Assembly (NCBI RefSeq): GCF_024494595.1 | Contig: NZ_JANHDI010000007.1 | Span: 186,001 to 250,000 of the forward strand | From: Halobellus rarus | GTDB taxonomy: Archaea > Halobacteriota > Halobacteria > Halobacteriales > Haloferacaceae | Length of the DNA: 64,000 bases | Direction: 5' to 3' | Shown: positions 1 through 8,096 of the stretch, piece by piece | How the letters are laid out: each line of letters starts with the position of its first letter | Position numbering within the stretch: position 1 is the stretch's first letter | Translations under genes and position numbers: made by a program | The notes under the pieces: generated by a model | What the model saw: the letters and a program-made list of their open reading frames with translations, nothing else | Database searches by the model: none | Told to the model about the DNA's origin: nothing

Positions 1-492
1 GAGAAAGAGGATCTCCGTCGAGATGCTCGGATCGAGTTTGACCGCGTCGCGGAGGGCCCCTTCGCGGTTCACGACGCTCGTGTCCGCCCGCGATCCGGAC
101 GTCGCCTTGTAGATCGAGAACAGCGCGATTCCCGACCAGCCCAAGCCGATGAGGATGCGGTTCGCGCCGGTCATGTTCGCGACCGCGAGGTTCGCCTTCG
201 ACGGGTCGGTCGCCGCCTGCCACGCGTAGAGCGCGTCGACGGCGTACTCGGGCGCGACCGCGAGCACGGCGAGCACGGCGATGGCGAACGCCCGCGGGAC
301 GTCCTTCTCCGCCGTTTCCGCCCCCCACGCGAGGAGGAACGACGCACCGAGGACGGCGAGTCCGGCGACACTCACGACCGTCAGCGGCGCGAACCCCTCG
401 GACAGCCCCGTCGCCCACGAGACGACCCACGGGAGGGTCACGAGGAGCGCTCCCCCCGCGGCGGTGAGCGGGTGGCGCAAGCGAGAAGTCAT
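1..492 (-). CDS. Cation antiporter of the Ca2+/Na+ exchanger type (partial, C-terminus off window)
   Basis: The first 164 codons read on the minus strand from the ATG at 490-492 and run off the window edge. Hydrophobic segments alternate with an acidic loop. The stretch [12 protein letters not shown] followed by [11 protein letters not shown] resembles the alpha-repeat of the CaCA superfamily (acidic residue in a helix, then a Gly/Asn-rich turn), the ion-binding repeat of Na+/Ca2+ exchangers. It would sit in the cytoplasmic membrane and exchange Ca2+ or another cation for Na+ or H+. Only one alpha-repeat is visible, so substrate and full length are unknown. It is divergently oriented to aroE, with about 160 bp between the start codons. 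Confidence 0.75.
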   Translation of the reverse strand, partial: MTSRLRHPLTAAGGALLVTLPWVVSWATGLSEGFAPLTVVSVAGLAVLGASFLLAWGAETAEKDVPRAFAIAVLAVLAVAPEYAVDALYAWQAATDPSKANLAVANMTGANRILIGLGWSGIALFSIYKATSGSRADTSVVNREGALRDAVKLDPSISTEILFL

Positions 493-620
493 TACCCGAT
501 GTGGCTCGGTGACCCGCCTATCTCTTGCGGTTCACGACGACGCGCGGAACGGCTCTGCGGTCACAGCGACGCGCGAAACGGCCCCACGAGTGACCCCGTG
601 AGACTGGCCGCCGAACCACC

Positions 621-628
621 ATTTAATT
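621..628 (+). promoter_or_regulatory. Likely TATA box of aroE
   Basis: The AT-rich run atttaatt lies about 25-30 nt before the aroE ATG in otherwise very GC-rich DNA. That spacing fits a leaderless haloarchaeal transcript. No ribosome binding site is seen in front of the ATG. Confidence 0.45.
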
Positions 629-651
629 CGGTCGCGGGGAGACGACTGAGT

Positions 652-1458
652 ATGCAGGTCTACGGACTCCTCGGGAACCCGGTCGAACACTCGCTGTCGC
701 CGCCGATGCACGAGGCCGCCTACGGGGCGCTCGGCATCGACGCGCGCTACGTCACCTTCGAGCCCGATCGCGACGCCGCGGCCGACGCGGTCGACGCCGC
801 CGAAACGCTCGGTATCGCGGGACTGAACGTCACGATCCCGTTCAAGCGAGACGTCCTCGACGCGGTCGAACCGGACGACGTCGCCCGGCGGGTCGGTGCC
901 GTGAACACGATCGACTTCTCCGGCGAGGAGCCGAGCGGGCACAACACCGACGTCGCGGGCGTCGAGCGAGCGTTCACCCACCAGGACGTCGCGATCGACG
1001 GCCGCGACGCCGTCCTCGTCGGTGCCGGCGGAGCGGGCCGCGCGGCCGCGTTCGCCCTCGCGGACGCCGGCGCGTCGGTCCACATCGCCAACCGCACGGT
1101 CGACCGTGCGGAGTCGCTCGCCGCCGACGTCCCCGGCGCGACCGCCGGCGGTCTCGACACGCTCGATCGCGTCGCCGAGGCCGATCTGCTCGTCAACGCG
1201 ACGAGCGTCGGGATGGAACCGGACGTCGACGAGACGCCGGTTCCGGCAGAACACCTCCACGGCGACCTGGCCGTCCTCGACGCCGTCTACACGCCGATGG
1301 AGACGCGGCTCCTGCGGGACGCGGCGTCGGCCGGCGCGACGACGGTCGACGGCGCGTGGATGCTGCTGTTTCAGGGCGTCGAGGCGTTCGAGCTGTGGAC
1401 CGGACGCGACGCCCCCGTCGAGGCGATGAACGAGGCGCTGCGAGCGGAACTCGACTGA
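652..1458 (+). CDS. aroE: Shikimate 5-dehydrogenase
   Basis: The enzyme (268 aa) reduces 3-dehydroshikimate to shikimate with NADPH in aromatic amino acid synthesis. The N-terminal shikimate-binding motif [12 protein letters not shown] (residues 9-20) and the NVTIPFK motif with catalytic Lys65 are intact. GHNTD supplies the catalytic Asp, and [11 protein letters not shown] begins the Rossmann dinucleotide domain. Length is normal for the family. The frame stays open upstream of 652, but the ATG at 652 starts exactly at the conserved N-terminus and has a TATA-like box about 27 nt upstream, so the long upstream extension is rejected. It stands alone, divergent to the antiporter. Confidence 0.95.
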   Translation: MQVYGLLGNPVEHSLSPPMHEAAYGALGIDARYVTFEPDRDAAADAVDAAETLGIAGLNVTIPFKRDVLDAVEPDDVARRVGAVNTIDFSGEEPSGHNTDVAGVERAFTHQDVAIDGRDAVLVGAGGAGRAAAFALADAGASVHIANRTVDRAESLAADVPGATAGGLDTLDRVAEADLLVNATSVGMEPDVDETPVPAEHLHGDLAVLDAVYTPMETRLLRDAASAGATTVDGAWMLLFQGVEAFELWTGRDAPVEAMNEALRAELD

Positions 1459-1498
1459 GATCGGGGGCGGGCGGTCAGCCGTCGTTCTCGGAGATGCA

Positions 1499-1996
1499 TC
1501 AACATTTGTCCGCCGCCGGACCGACGGCCGGCCGGTCGATCTCGACCTCGATCAGGATCGAGCTCTGCCCGTCCTCGGGCCGGTGGACCATCCGGTAGGT
1601 CTCGCCCTCGCAGGCCGGGTTGAGAGCTCCATCGCTGCCGAACCCGTCGATGTGGGCGTAGTCGCCGGCGGTGAGGGGACCCGATGTCGTCCAGACCTCG
1701 TCCCACCGGACCGAGTTCCCGTCGCTGTCGACGACGTAGAAGTCCTCTCCGGGTTCGATCTGTCCGCCGGTGAGCGTGATGTTCACGTACGGACGCGAAT
1801 CGGTGTTGCCGGCTCCGTCGGCGACGTGTTCCGTCTGGTGGCGGTACTGCGGCGACGGCTCGCCGGGCAGTTCGATCCCGAGCAGCAGGCCGCCGAAGAC
1901 GGCGACGAGAGCGACGACGATCGCGAGCATCAGCGCCACGCCGACGACGGGCGAGACGCCGCGCCGAGACGAGCGGAGGTGGAGGCGGGGACCCAT
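1499..1996 (-). CDS. Type IV pilin-like secreted protein
   Basis: This 165-aa protein begins with a short basic leader, then RRGVSPVVGVALMLAIVVAL, the class III (prepilin-type) signal of haloarchaeal pilins. A prepilin peptidase would cut before the hydrophobic helix at about residues 13-35, which then anchors or polymerises the protein. The remainder is a soluble acidic beta-rich domain with NITLTGGQIEPGEDFYV. Two Cys (about 129 and 165) could form a disulfide. It may be a minor pilin or a surface protein using the same export route. No pilus assembly genes are nearby. Confidence 0.82.
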   Translation of the reverse strand: MGPRLHLRSSRRGVSPVVGVALMLAIVVALVAVFGGLLLGIELPGEPSPQYRHQTEHVADGAGNTDSRPYVNITLTGGQIEPGEDFYVVDSDGNSVRWDEVWTTSGPLTAGDYAHIDGFGSDGALNPACEGETYRMVHRPEDGQSSILIEVEIDRPAVGPAADKC

Positions 1997-2103
1997 TGGG
2001 AGCGTTTGTGGGTCCGGGGGGAGTAAGTGTTTCTCCGATTTCGAATGCTGTAGCGCGCTTCCCGACGATGAACGCGTCGGCGACGGAGTGGGTTGGCGAT
2101 GGA

Positions 2104-4050
2104 TCAGTCGTCGGCGTCTGACTCGATCTCCGTCCGCGACGCGCGACGGCTGGCACGCTCGACGAACTCGTCCGGCAGCTCGTCGATCTCGCCGGCCTGG
2201 ACGCCCCAGAGGTGCGCGTAGAGGTCGTCGTTCGCGATCAGTTCCTCGTGGGTGCCGTGTTCGACGATCCTGCCGTCCTCCAGGACGACGATCCCGTCGG
2301 CGTCCTTGATCGTCGAGAGACGATGCGCGATGCTGAACGTCGTGCGGTTCTCGGTCAGGCGGTCCAGCGACCGCTGGATGAGCATTTCCGTCTCGGTGTC
2401 GACGTCGGAGGTGGCCTCGTCGAGGACGAGGATGTCGGGATCGCGGAGGACGGCGCGGGCGATCGAGAGCCGCTGGCGCTGCCCCCCGGAGAGCTTCACG
2501 CCGCGCTCGCCGATCTCGGTGTCGTAGCCGTCCGGGAGGTTCCGGATGAACTCGTGGGCCTCGGCGGCCTTCGCGGCGTCGACGACCTCCTCCTGGGTCG
2601 CGCCGAACGTCCCGTAGCGGATGTTCTCCTCCACCGTCCCGTAGAACATGAACGTGTCCTGGCTGACGTAGCCGATCGACCGCCGGAGGCTCGGCACCGT
2701 CACGTCCCGGATGTCGGTGCCGTCGATCGAGATCGAGCCCTCGTCGACGTCGTACATCCGGAGGAGGAGTTTGAGCACGGTCGACTTCCCGGCTCCCGTC
2801 GGGCCGACGAGCGCGAGCGTCTCGCCGCCCCCGACGGTGAAATCGACGTCCTCGACGATCGTTTCGTCCTCGTCGTAGCCGAAGCTCACGTCGTCGTAGA
2901 CGACGCGTCCGTCCTCGACGACGAGGTCCTCGGCGTCCGGGTCCTCGGTGATCTGGGCCGGTTCGTCCATCAGCCCGAAGATCCGCGCGGCGGAGGCGTA
3001 CGCGCGCTGGTACATATTGATGATCTGCCCGAACTGGGCCATCGGCCAGATGAACCGCTGGGTGAGGAGGATGAACCCGACGAACTCGCCGGGCGTGAGC
3101 CCCCCGGTGAAAAACAGCGGCGCGCTGCCGGTCTGCTGGTAGGTGAGCACCCAGATCCCGCCGAGGAAGAACGTGAGGATGAACCCGATCCCCGAGAGCA
3201 GTCGCAGGCCCGGGAAGAACTTGATCCGCGTCCCGATCGCGTCCCAGTTGGCGTCGAAGTACTCCTGGGAGACGTCGTCGACGCGGTCGGACTCGAAGTC
3301 CTCGGTGTTCGAGGACTTGATCACCTGGATGCCGCCGAGGTTGTTCTCCAGCCGGGAGTTCAACTGGCCGACCGACGAGCGGACGTCGGCGTACTTCGGC
3401 TGGATGGTCTTGACGAAGCGGTAGGTGAAGAAGCCGATGAGCGGAACGACGGTGAGCGTGACGACCGCCAGTTGCCAGTTCCAGAACAGGAGAATCGCCG
3501 AGATGCCGAGTACCATCACGCCGAGACGGAACGCCGAGTTCATCCCGTCGTTGAGGAAGCGCTCCAGTCTGTTGACGTCGTTCGAGAGGATCGACATCAT
3601 CTCGCCGGTCTGCTTATCGGCGAAGAAGTCCATGTTCAGCCGCTGCATCTTGTCGTAGGTGTCCGTCCGGATCGCGTGCTGGATGTGCTGGGCGAAGGAG
3701 TTCCACCCCCAGTTTCGGGTCCAGTGGAACGCCGCGCCGCCGAAGAAGGCGATCACGATCAGCCCGACCGAGAAGTAGAGCTGTTCGGCCTGCCCCGCCG
3801 GCAGCCACGCGTCCGGGACGAGCCACAGCGAGAACGGCCGCTCGTCGAAGAATATCGAGTCGACCGCGACCGTCAGGAGGACCGGCGGGAGGAGGTCGAG
3901 CAGGCGTGCAACGACGCTGGACGTCAGTCCGACGACGAAGGCGAACGCGTTCTCGCGACCGTACTCGTCGAACAGCCGGCGCATCGGGTTCTCCGCGCGC
4001 TCGCGCTGGCGTTCGAACGGGTCGTCCTCCTGGAGGGGACTGTCCATCAC
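2104..4050 (-). CDS. ABC exporter, fused membrane and ATPase domains
   Basis: This 648-aa half-transporter has an N-terminal six-helix type I exporter domain (about residues 35-350) and a C-terminal nucleotide-binding domain. The latter shows Walker A GPTGAGKST, signature LSGGQRQR, Walker B ILVLDEAT and the switch His in AHRLSTI. It would homodimerise and export a lipid, drug or peptide; the sequence does not say which. The start at 4050 is followed by a second Met at 4047. The acidic C-terminal tail is typical of haloarchaea. The next gene upstream on this strand ends at 4111, 60 bp away, so co-transcription is possible. Confidence 0.95.
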   Translation of the reverse strand: MMDSPLQEDDPFERQRERAENPMRRLFDEYGRENAFAFVVGLTSSVVARLLDLLPPVLLTVAVDSIFFDERPFSLWLVPDAWLPAGQAEQLYFSVGLIVIAFFGGAAFHWTRNWGWNSFAQHIQHAIRTDTYDKMQRLNMDFFADKQTGEMMSILSNDVNRLERFLNDGMNSAFRLGVMVLGISAILLFWNWQLAVVTLTVVPLIGFFTYRFVKTIQPKYADVRSSVGQLNSRLENNLGGIQVIKSSNTEDFESDRVDDVSQEYFDANWDAIGTRIKFFPGLRLLSGIGFILTFFLGGIWVLTYQQTGSAPLFFTGGLTPGEFVGFILLTQRFIWPMAQFGQIINMYQRAYASAARIFGLMDEPAQITEDPDAEDLVVEDGRVVYDDVSFGYDEDETIVEDVDFTVGGGETLALVGPTGAGKSTVLKLLLRMYDVDEGSISIDGTDIRDVTVPSLRRSIGYVSQDTFMFYGTVEENIRYGTFGATQEEVVDAAKAAEAHEFIRNLPDGYDTEIGERGVKLSGGQRQRLSIARAVLRDPDILVLDEATSDVDTETEMLIQRSLDRLTENRTTFSIAHRLSTIKDADGIVVLEDGRIVEHGTHEELIANDDLYAHLWGVQAGEIDELPDEFVERASRRASRTEIESDADD

Positions 4051-4110
4051 CGTGTTTCAGGCCTCGTCAGTACTAAAGGGTTCTATCGGCACACCGCATC
4101 CCGCTCGCGA

Positions 4111-4389
4111 TTACAGGGGGCGCTCTTCGATCTCCGGATCGACGCCAGCGGCGTCGAGGTCCTCGCGGATGCGCGTTCGAAGCGGGTCGGGGACGGTGTC
4201 GCGGCCGACGGGTACGGCGGTCTCGCCGTCGCCTTTCACCTTCCAGTAGAGGACGCACTCGGAGGGGCCGTAGAACTCGATGCTGTAGCGGTCGTCCGCG
4301 CCGCGGTAGTGGACACGGGCGGCGTACCCCTCCGCGCGCCAGCCGTCGAGCGTGCCGAGGGCGTCGACTGCGTCGGTCTGGTCGCTCAT
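4111..4389 (-). CDS. Small conserved haloarchaeal protein, function unknown
   Basis: This 92-aa acidic soluble protein has no signal or TM segment. It contains an alternating strand pattern (YAARVHYRGADDRYSIEFYG, then ECVLYWKVKGDGE) and a C-terminal helix. I recognise it only as a type of short conserved haloarchaeal ORF and assign no function. It lies between the DUF192 gene (51 bp upstream) and the ABC exporter (60 bp downstream), all on the minus strand, so the three may form one transcript. Codon use and composition match its neighbours, which favours a real gene over a shadow ORF. Confidence 0.7.
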   Translation of the reverse strand: MSDQTDAVDALGTLDGWRAEGYAARVHYRGADDRYSIEFYGPSECVLYWKVKGDGETAVPVGRDTVPDPLRTRIREDLDAAGVDPEIEERPL

Positions 4390-4440
4390 ACGCCGCGAGA
4401 GGCGGGCGTGGGCCCTCGGGCTTTCGGTTCCGGGACGGCC

Positions 4441-4965
4441 TCACGACCCGCCCGACGGGCCCCACTCGCCCGCGATCTCGACCCGGTCGCCGGCCTCGAT
4501 GCCGTGTTCGACCGTGTAGTTGTACGGCACTTCGAGCACGTACTGGCCGCGGCCGCGGTAGCGCGTCAGATCGCTCCCGGACGTCCCCTCCGGCGGGGGT
4601 TCGGCGTGGTGGACTGCGGTGATCGTTCCCCCGCTGTCGACGAAGACGATGTCGATCGGGAACGCCATCCCGCGCATCACGTAGGCGTACTCGTCCTCCT
4701 CGCCGTGGACGAACAGCATCCCTTCGTTCGCGCCGAGGGAGTCGGTCTCGCTGAGCCCCGTGTAGCGCTTCGAGCGCGTGTCGGCGACGCGGACGGTCAC
4801 CGACGCCAGCGTCTCACCGCTCTCGGCGTCGAGGACGTCGACCGTCGTCCGCTCGTACTCGCCGGTCGGGAGGAGTCCCGGGTTGCTCGCGACGGCGACG
4901 ATGCCGACCGCGAGGAGGAGGCCGATCGCGAGTACGACGGCGGCGAACCGCGATCGATCGGCCAT
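4441..4965 (-). CDS. DUF192 family membrane-anchored protein
   Basis: This 174-aa protein starts with one TM helix or uncleaved signal (about residues 7-27) and continues with a DUF192 domain exposed outside the cell. Typical DUF192 features are the TRSKRYTGLSETDSL segment, GMLFVHGEED, and the strand MRGMAFPIDIVFVDSGGTI. The biochemical role of DUF192 is unknown; the fold is a small beta-rich domain found in archaea and bacteria. The ATG at 4963-4965 is the only sensible start. tRNA-Val lies divergently about 90 bp away. Confidence 0.9.
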   Translation of the reverse strand: MADRSRFAAVVLAIGLLLAVGIVAVASNPGLLPTGEYERTTVDVLDAESGETLASVTVRVADTRSKRYTGLSETDSLGANEGMLFVHGEEDEYAYVMRGMAFPIDIVFVDSGGTITAVHHAEPPPEGTSGSDLTRYRGRGQYVLEVPYNYTVEHGIEAGDRVEIAGEWGPSGGS

Positions 4966-5052
4966 ACGCCGCAGTTCGGGCGCGTGGGGGTAAGGATTCC
5001 GCCGTTCGGGATTGGAAACCGTTTTATTCGCGTGCGGATTCCTTCGACGTGC

Positions 5053-5125
5053 GGGCTCGTGGTCTAGTGGTTATGACGCTTCCCTTACAAGGAAGAGACC
5101 GGTGGTTCGAATCCGCCCGAGCCCA
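5053..5125 (+). tRNA. tRNA-Val (anticodon TAC)
   Basis: The gene folds as a full cloverleaf. Acceptor strands are GGGCTCG and CGAGCCC with discriminator A. The anticodon stem CTTCC/GGAAG holds the loop CTTACAA (anticodon TAC), and the T arm is GGTGG-TTCGAAT-CCGCC. The CCA end is not encoded. The 22-nt 3' end (5104-5125) recurs with one mismatch at 5208-5229, and its last 13 nt recur at 8012-8024. Confidence 0.97.
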
Positions 5126-5166
5126 TGAGAACCGCCGAACGACGTGAGGCGTGTTCGATTCTCCGA
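5113..5166 (+). other. attL-like sequence at the tRNA-Val 3' end
   Basis: Two blocks here recur in the same order and nearly the same spacing at 8012-8067. The first is the last 13 nt of the tRNA (5113-5125). The second is gtgttcgattctccga at 5151-5166, identical at 8052-8067. Direct repeats of a tRNA 3' end bracketing foreign-looking DNA are the usual footprint of integration into a tRNA gene. No integrase remains inside, so this is inference. Confidence 0.45.
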
Positions 5167-5222
5167 GGTCGGATTCGAATCAGGGAGCGAACGGAGTGAG
5201 CGACCGAGGTTCGAATCCGACC
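5167..5222. repeat. Palindromic element built on an inverted and a direct copy of the tRNA-Val T arm
   Basis: The arms GGTCGGATTCGAA (5167-5179) and TTCGAATCCGACC (5210-5222) are perfect reverse complements, 13 bp. The right arm belongs to a second copy of the tRNA-Val 3' end (5208-5229). The interior carries GAGCGAACGGAGTGAGCGA (5185-5203), close to the loop of the hairpins found behind tRNA-Phe and tRNA-Ser. No gene is seen from 5126 to 5469; this element and the attL-like block are all I find there. Confidence 0.6.
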
Positions 5223-5469
5223 GAGCCCACTCGGATTACGCACGGTTTCTAAGGCACCGATTTTCGGGCCTTAGAGACGTTCTTTCCCAATCTTCTCTGA
5301 TTTCGGCAGTATGTGAGCGGGGTTTGATTTTCCCGAACTCACTCGGCTTTCGTATGGCTCCCGCCTCCGTCTGGGATTCTGCGTTATCCGAACCACCCCG
5401 TGAGGGCGGGGCCGAGTTGGTCTCCGGCTACACGTCTGGTGTGATCGCCGCGAGCCCGATACGGAGCAT

Positions 5470-5704
5470 TCAGTACTTGTACAGCGAGACGACGAACGGA
5501 AGGCGGTCGTACATCCAGGCCGCCACCGGGAGTCCGACGATAGTGATCGAAGCGAGCCACGCGATCGACATCCAGACTCCGCTCGCCCACCATCCGATGG
5601 AGGAAGTAAACTGCGCGAACCACGATCGAGAGCGTCGTGTCACGCTGCTCGACGGTGACATCCGCACCGGAGTCGTTCTGATTCTCTGACGGTGAGGTGC
5701 TCAT
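5470..5704 (-). pseudogene. YccF-like small membrane protein, broken by a one-base frameshift
   Basis: Two minus-strand frames join to give a YccF-domain protein. The first runs from the ATG at 5702-5704 through VEQRDTTLSIVVRAVYFL. The second gives IGWWASGVWMSIAWLASITI, then VGLPVAAWMYDRLPFV, matching the YccF pattern (GWW, AW, TIVGLP, W.. R.P). The switch falls at plus-strand 5599-5603, where one extra G (C on the coding strand) destroys a continuous FLIGWW reading. Without that base the product would be about 77 aa with two TM helices. It lies inside the tRNA-bounded island. A sequencing error is the main alternative. Confidence 0.65.
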
Positions 5705-5945
5705 CGATGAGACCACGTTGGGAATGCGGTTAACATCGCGGACCCACCGCTAAATGACACCCTCAAGCAGTGCGCAACGACGGAGCGACGTCGACTGTAT
5801 ATCGATCGTCGCGGAGCCTATGTGGTGGCAGAAATATTATCGGATATAATCATTAATAATAGTTAACTACCCTGTCATCGTACCCCTATCGAGGAAGCGG
5901 TATGATAGCAATCAGCGAAAGACCGAATGAGACAGGTGATGTTTT

Positions 5946-6251
5946 ATGATAATACCTAATCCGCTTCGGGCGGCCAAAAATCTCGGGAGAGGTGTGAATT
6001 CCCTGCTGTTCGGTACTCGGGATCGAGGGAGCGATCAGCGGGATCGAGATCGACGGAACGATCAGCGGTCTCGGGGCCGCCGGGACGATCGAAGCGGCCG
6101 GAACCGTCGGGACGAAACATCACCACGCCGGCGAGATCACCGAACAGACGAACGCCAGCGGGATCGAGATGAGCGCGACCGGACACGGGTGAGGAGCCGC
6201 AGGGGGAGCAGTGCCAATCGAGACGAGGGCCGGCGCAGACGGCGCAGGTAA
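5946..6251 (+). CDS. Arg/Asp-rich mixed-charge protein, function unknown
   Basis: The 101-aa product starts with a moderately hydrophobic segment (about residues 1-23, MIIPNPLRAAKNLGRGVNSL) and is then almost entirely Arg with Asp, Glu, Ser and Gln, ending in six Arg. That is very basic for a haloarchaeal protein. A possible Shine-Dalgarno (aggtgat, 5934-5940) precedes the ATG, and AT-rich DNA with TATA-like runs lies upstream (5830-5875). It may bind nucleic acid or a polyanion. Low complexity means a chance ORF cannot be excluded. Nothing convincing lies between it and the next gene (6252-6441). Confidence 0.5.
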   Translation: MIIPNPLRAAKNLGRGVNSLLFGTRDRGSDQRDRDRRNDQRSRGRRDDRSGRNRRDETSPRRRDHRTDERQRDRDERDRTRVRSRRGSSANRDEGRRRRRR

Positions 6252-6441
6252 CGCCGATCCGCGCCTGCTCACCGCTGTTGGTGAGGTAATTCCCACATAG
6301 TTCAGGGGGACGTGATACGGAAGCAACAGCGGCTCTCTCTTCGAGCGCTTCGGAATCGAGCGATTCGGTTCAACCCCATATTCGCTCTCTCAAAAGCGGA
6401 TCACGTCTCAGTAGACGTGGAACCCACCGCTGCGATTTCTA

Positions 6442-7308
6442 TCAGCGGGTTTCCATCCAGACATACAGGAGAAGTATGGCGATCAGATACAGCGTCATCC
6501 CTCCGACGACGCCCCACGTCAGCACGCTCGACGGGTCGAAGTTAGCCCAGACACGGACGACACCGATCAAGACCAACGTGAAGCCAAGCATTTCACTTTG
6601 GATCAGTATTCGGGCGCCGCTCCATCGGGGATCGAGCACCACAACGCTGTTGACAACACCAAAGAGCCCAAACCAGCCCGCCAAAATTCGTGCCGTGAAA
6701 GGGGAGACCGTCCACGGCCACACACCGATCATGAGTTCCGGGACGGCAAACAGGACGACAGCACCGACTGTGACGATCGCTCCGATGCCGCCACCGAGCA
6801 CCCGCACCGCTCGTGGAAGCCGGGGATCACCTCCTATCAGTTCCCCAGGATCGGTCCGCCGATTGAGTGCCCAAATGGCTGGAATGAGGACAGGGGTGAC
6901 TGCGTAGAGGAAGACCCAGAGGTCGAACGCGAAGTGACTGTGGTTGAAGTTCTCCCAGTGGAGCACAGTGGCGATCGCCATCAACCACGTGAATGTCGTG
7001 ATGCCGAGGAAGACCGGGGCGACAGTGTGCCACTCGTCGGCAGTCGAAACCCGATAGAAGAAATACACACCTGCCCCATAGCCTGCGCCCATGACGATCG
7101 GCGTCATTTCGGGCCTGATGGTCCACGCGAAGTATCTAGCGGTCTGATCGGGCAGTCCGTAGAGGATCACGACTGCCGCGGCTAGAAACGGGATAATGAC
7201 GCGCGCGACCCATCGGGTAATCTGGAGAACCTGTCCGTCTCGGGCAGCGGGACGCGTCCACCTTCGAAGAGCCGTGTCGGACTTGGTCATTGTTATCACT
7301 TGTGTCAT
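6442..7308 (-). CDS. Polytopic membrane protein (about 8 TM), function unknown
   Basis: This 288-aa protein has about eight hydrophobic helices spread over residues 30-285 and a short basic N-terminus (about 25 residues) likely in the cytoplasm. Notable polar spots within or next to helices are HWENFNHSHF (about residues 117-126) and a conserved-looking YFFYRVSTADEWH loop. I do not recognise the family. On the coding strand a TATA-like ATATATTCG lies about 25 nt before the first ATG at 7306-7308, which would give a leaderless message; a second ATG in frame is at 7288-7290. The gene lies inside the candidate tRNA-Val island. Confidence 0.75.
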   Translation of the reverse strand: MTQVITMTKSDTALRRWTRPAARDGQVLQITRWVARVIIPFLAAAVVILYGLPDQTARYFAWTIRPEMTPIVMGAGYGAGVYFFYRVSTADEWHTVAPVFLGITTFTWLMAIATVLHWENFNHSHFAFDLWVFLYAVTPVLIPAIWALNRRTDPGELIGGDPRLPRAVRVLGGGIGAIVTVGAVVLFAVPELMIGVWPWTVSPFTARILAGWFGLFGVVNSVVVLDPRWSGARILIQSEMLGFTLVLIGVVRVWANFDPSSVLTWGVVGGMTLYLIAILLLYVWMETR

Positions 7309-7621
7309 ATATTACTCCACGGATACGAATATATGCGTTTCTCTAGGAAGTAACGAATACAGCCGCCATATCTTGTACGCAGCTCCTAACAGTAGTCGGG
7401 TATCTTTCGGTCTACCTTCCGTCTTCTGAGTCGTCCGATCAGTCTTACCCGACCAACGAGGAGGCGTACCGTTCGACTCCGTTCTCGGAAGCGATTACAG
7501 AAACGCCCCCAATCCGAGAGAGTCCCCGGACGGAGCGGTACGAAAGTTCATCGTAACCGGCCCCGGAAATCCGGATACCACACGCCGCGGCTTATCGGAT
7601 CCCGCACTGTCGGCGACGCAA
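7309..7621. other. Gene-free stretch inside the island
   Basis: The left end (7309-7345) holds AT-rich promoter-like DNA for the minus-strand membrane gene. From 7345 to 7621 I see no credible coding frame, RNA gene or strong repeat. Confidence 0.4.
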
Positions 7622-8009
7622 CCCACTCGTCCCGCCGATCACCAGCGCGACCTCGTCGACCGAGACGAGCCGGCACCCGAGAATCACCTGCTCCCGTCTC
7701 TCGACGACGGCATCACCCTGCTGGACTCGAGGGGGCCGTAGCGTCTCCGTCCTGCAGACACTCGTCTTGGATCACCTGCTGCTGAACGAGGGGCCCGCGT
7801 TCCGGGTCGACGCGAACGGCCACGCGACCACGACGCACCTCGCTCGCCTCGCGCCGAGTCAGCGCCTCCTCGATCGCATCCACGTCGCCCGCGGCTTCAC
7901 GCCGTACCAGCACTACAGCGCCGTCTGCGACCTCTCGGAGGAAGTCAACCGACGGATCCGTGATTCAGTGCCGGGGCGGATAACCCCCGGCACACGCGAC
8001 ACGCGGTAG
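7622..8009 (+). pseudogene. Fragment of a haloarchaeal RecA-fold-like protein, frameshifted
   Basis: Two plus frames together read like a known type of haloarchaeal conserved protein. The first gives LLPSLDDGITLLDSRG and ends in a stop at 7738-7740. The second, one base shifted, continues GGRSVSVLQTLVLDHLLLNE, then HATTTHLARLAPSQRLLDRI and ARGFTPYQHYSAVCDL. The overlap of sense around 7731 points to a small indel. Family members are often thought to carry a Rad55/RecA-like fold, but no Walker A is present here and the N-terminus is missing. It abuts the right-hand att-like repeat, as expected for a decayed mobile-element gene. Confidence 0.5.
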
Positions 8010-8011
8010 TC

Positions 8012-8067
8012 CCGCCCGAGCCCACTGATTTTGTGCGAGCGACAGCGAGTCGTGTTCGATTCTCCGA
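8012..8067 (+). other. attR-like copy of the tRNA-Val 3' end and flank
   Basis: The block ccgcccgagccca (8012-8024) equals the last 13 nt of tRNA-Val, and gtgttcgattctccga (8052-8067) equals 5151-5166. Between them gagcgacagcga (8035-8046) matches the loop type of the palindromic elements. It marks the right edge of a roughly 2.9-kb candidate island. Confidence 0.45.
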
Positions 8068-8096
8068 AAGTGGCCCGAGACGGAGAGCTTAGATAT

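Noticed and set aside
2212-5067. A 951-codon open frame on the plus strand antisense to the ABC exporter, DUF192 and small genes
   Set aside because: It is antisense to three clear genes, lacks any domain and reflects GC-rich third-position bias; long antisense frames are usual in haloarchaea.
7713-7913. Minus-strand ORF over the RecA-fold-like fragment
   Set aside because: Sense-strand frames match a known protein pattern better; the minus frame has none.
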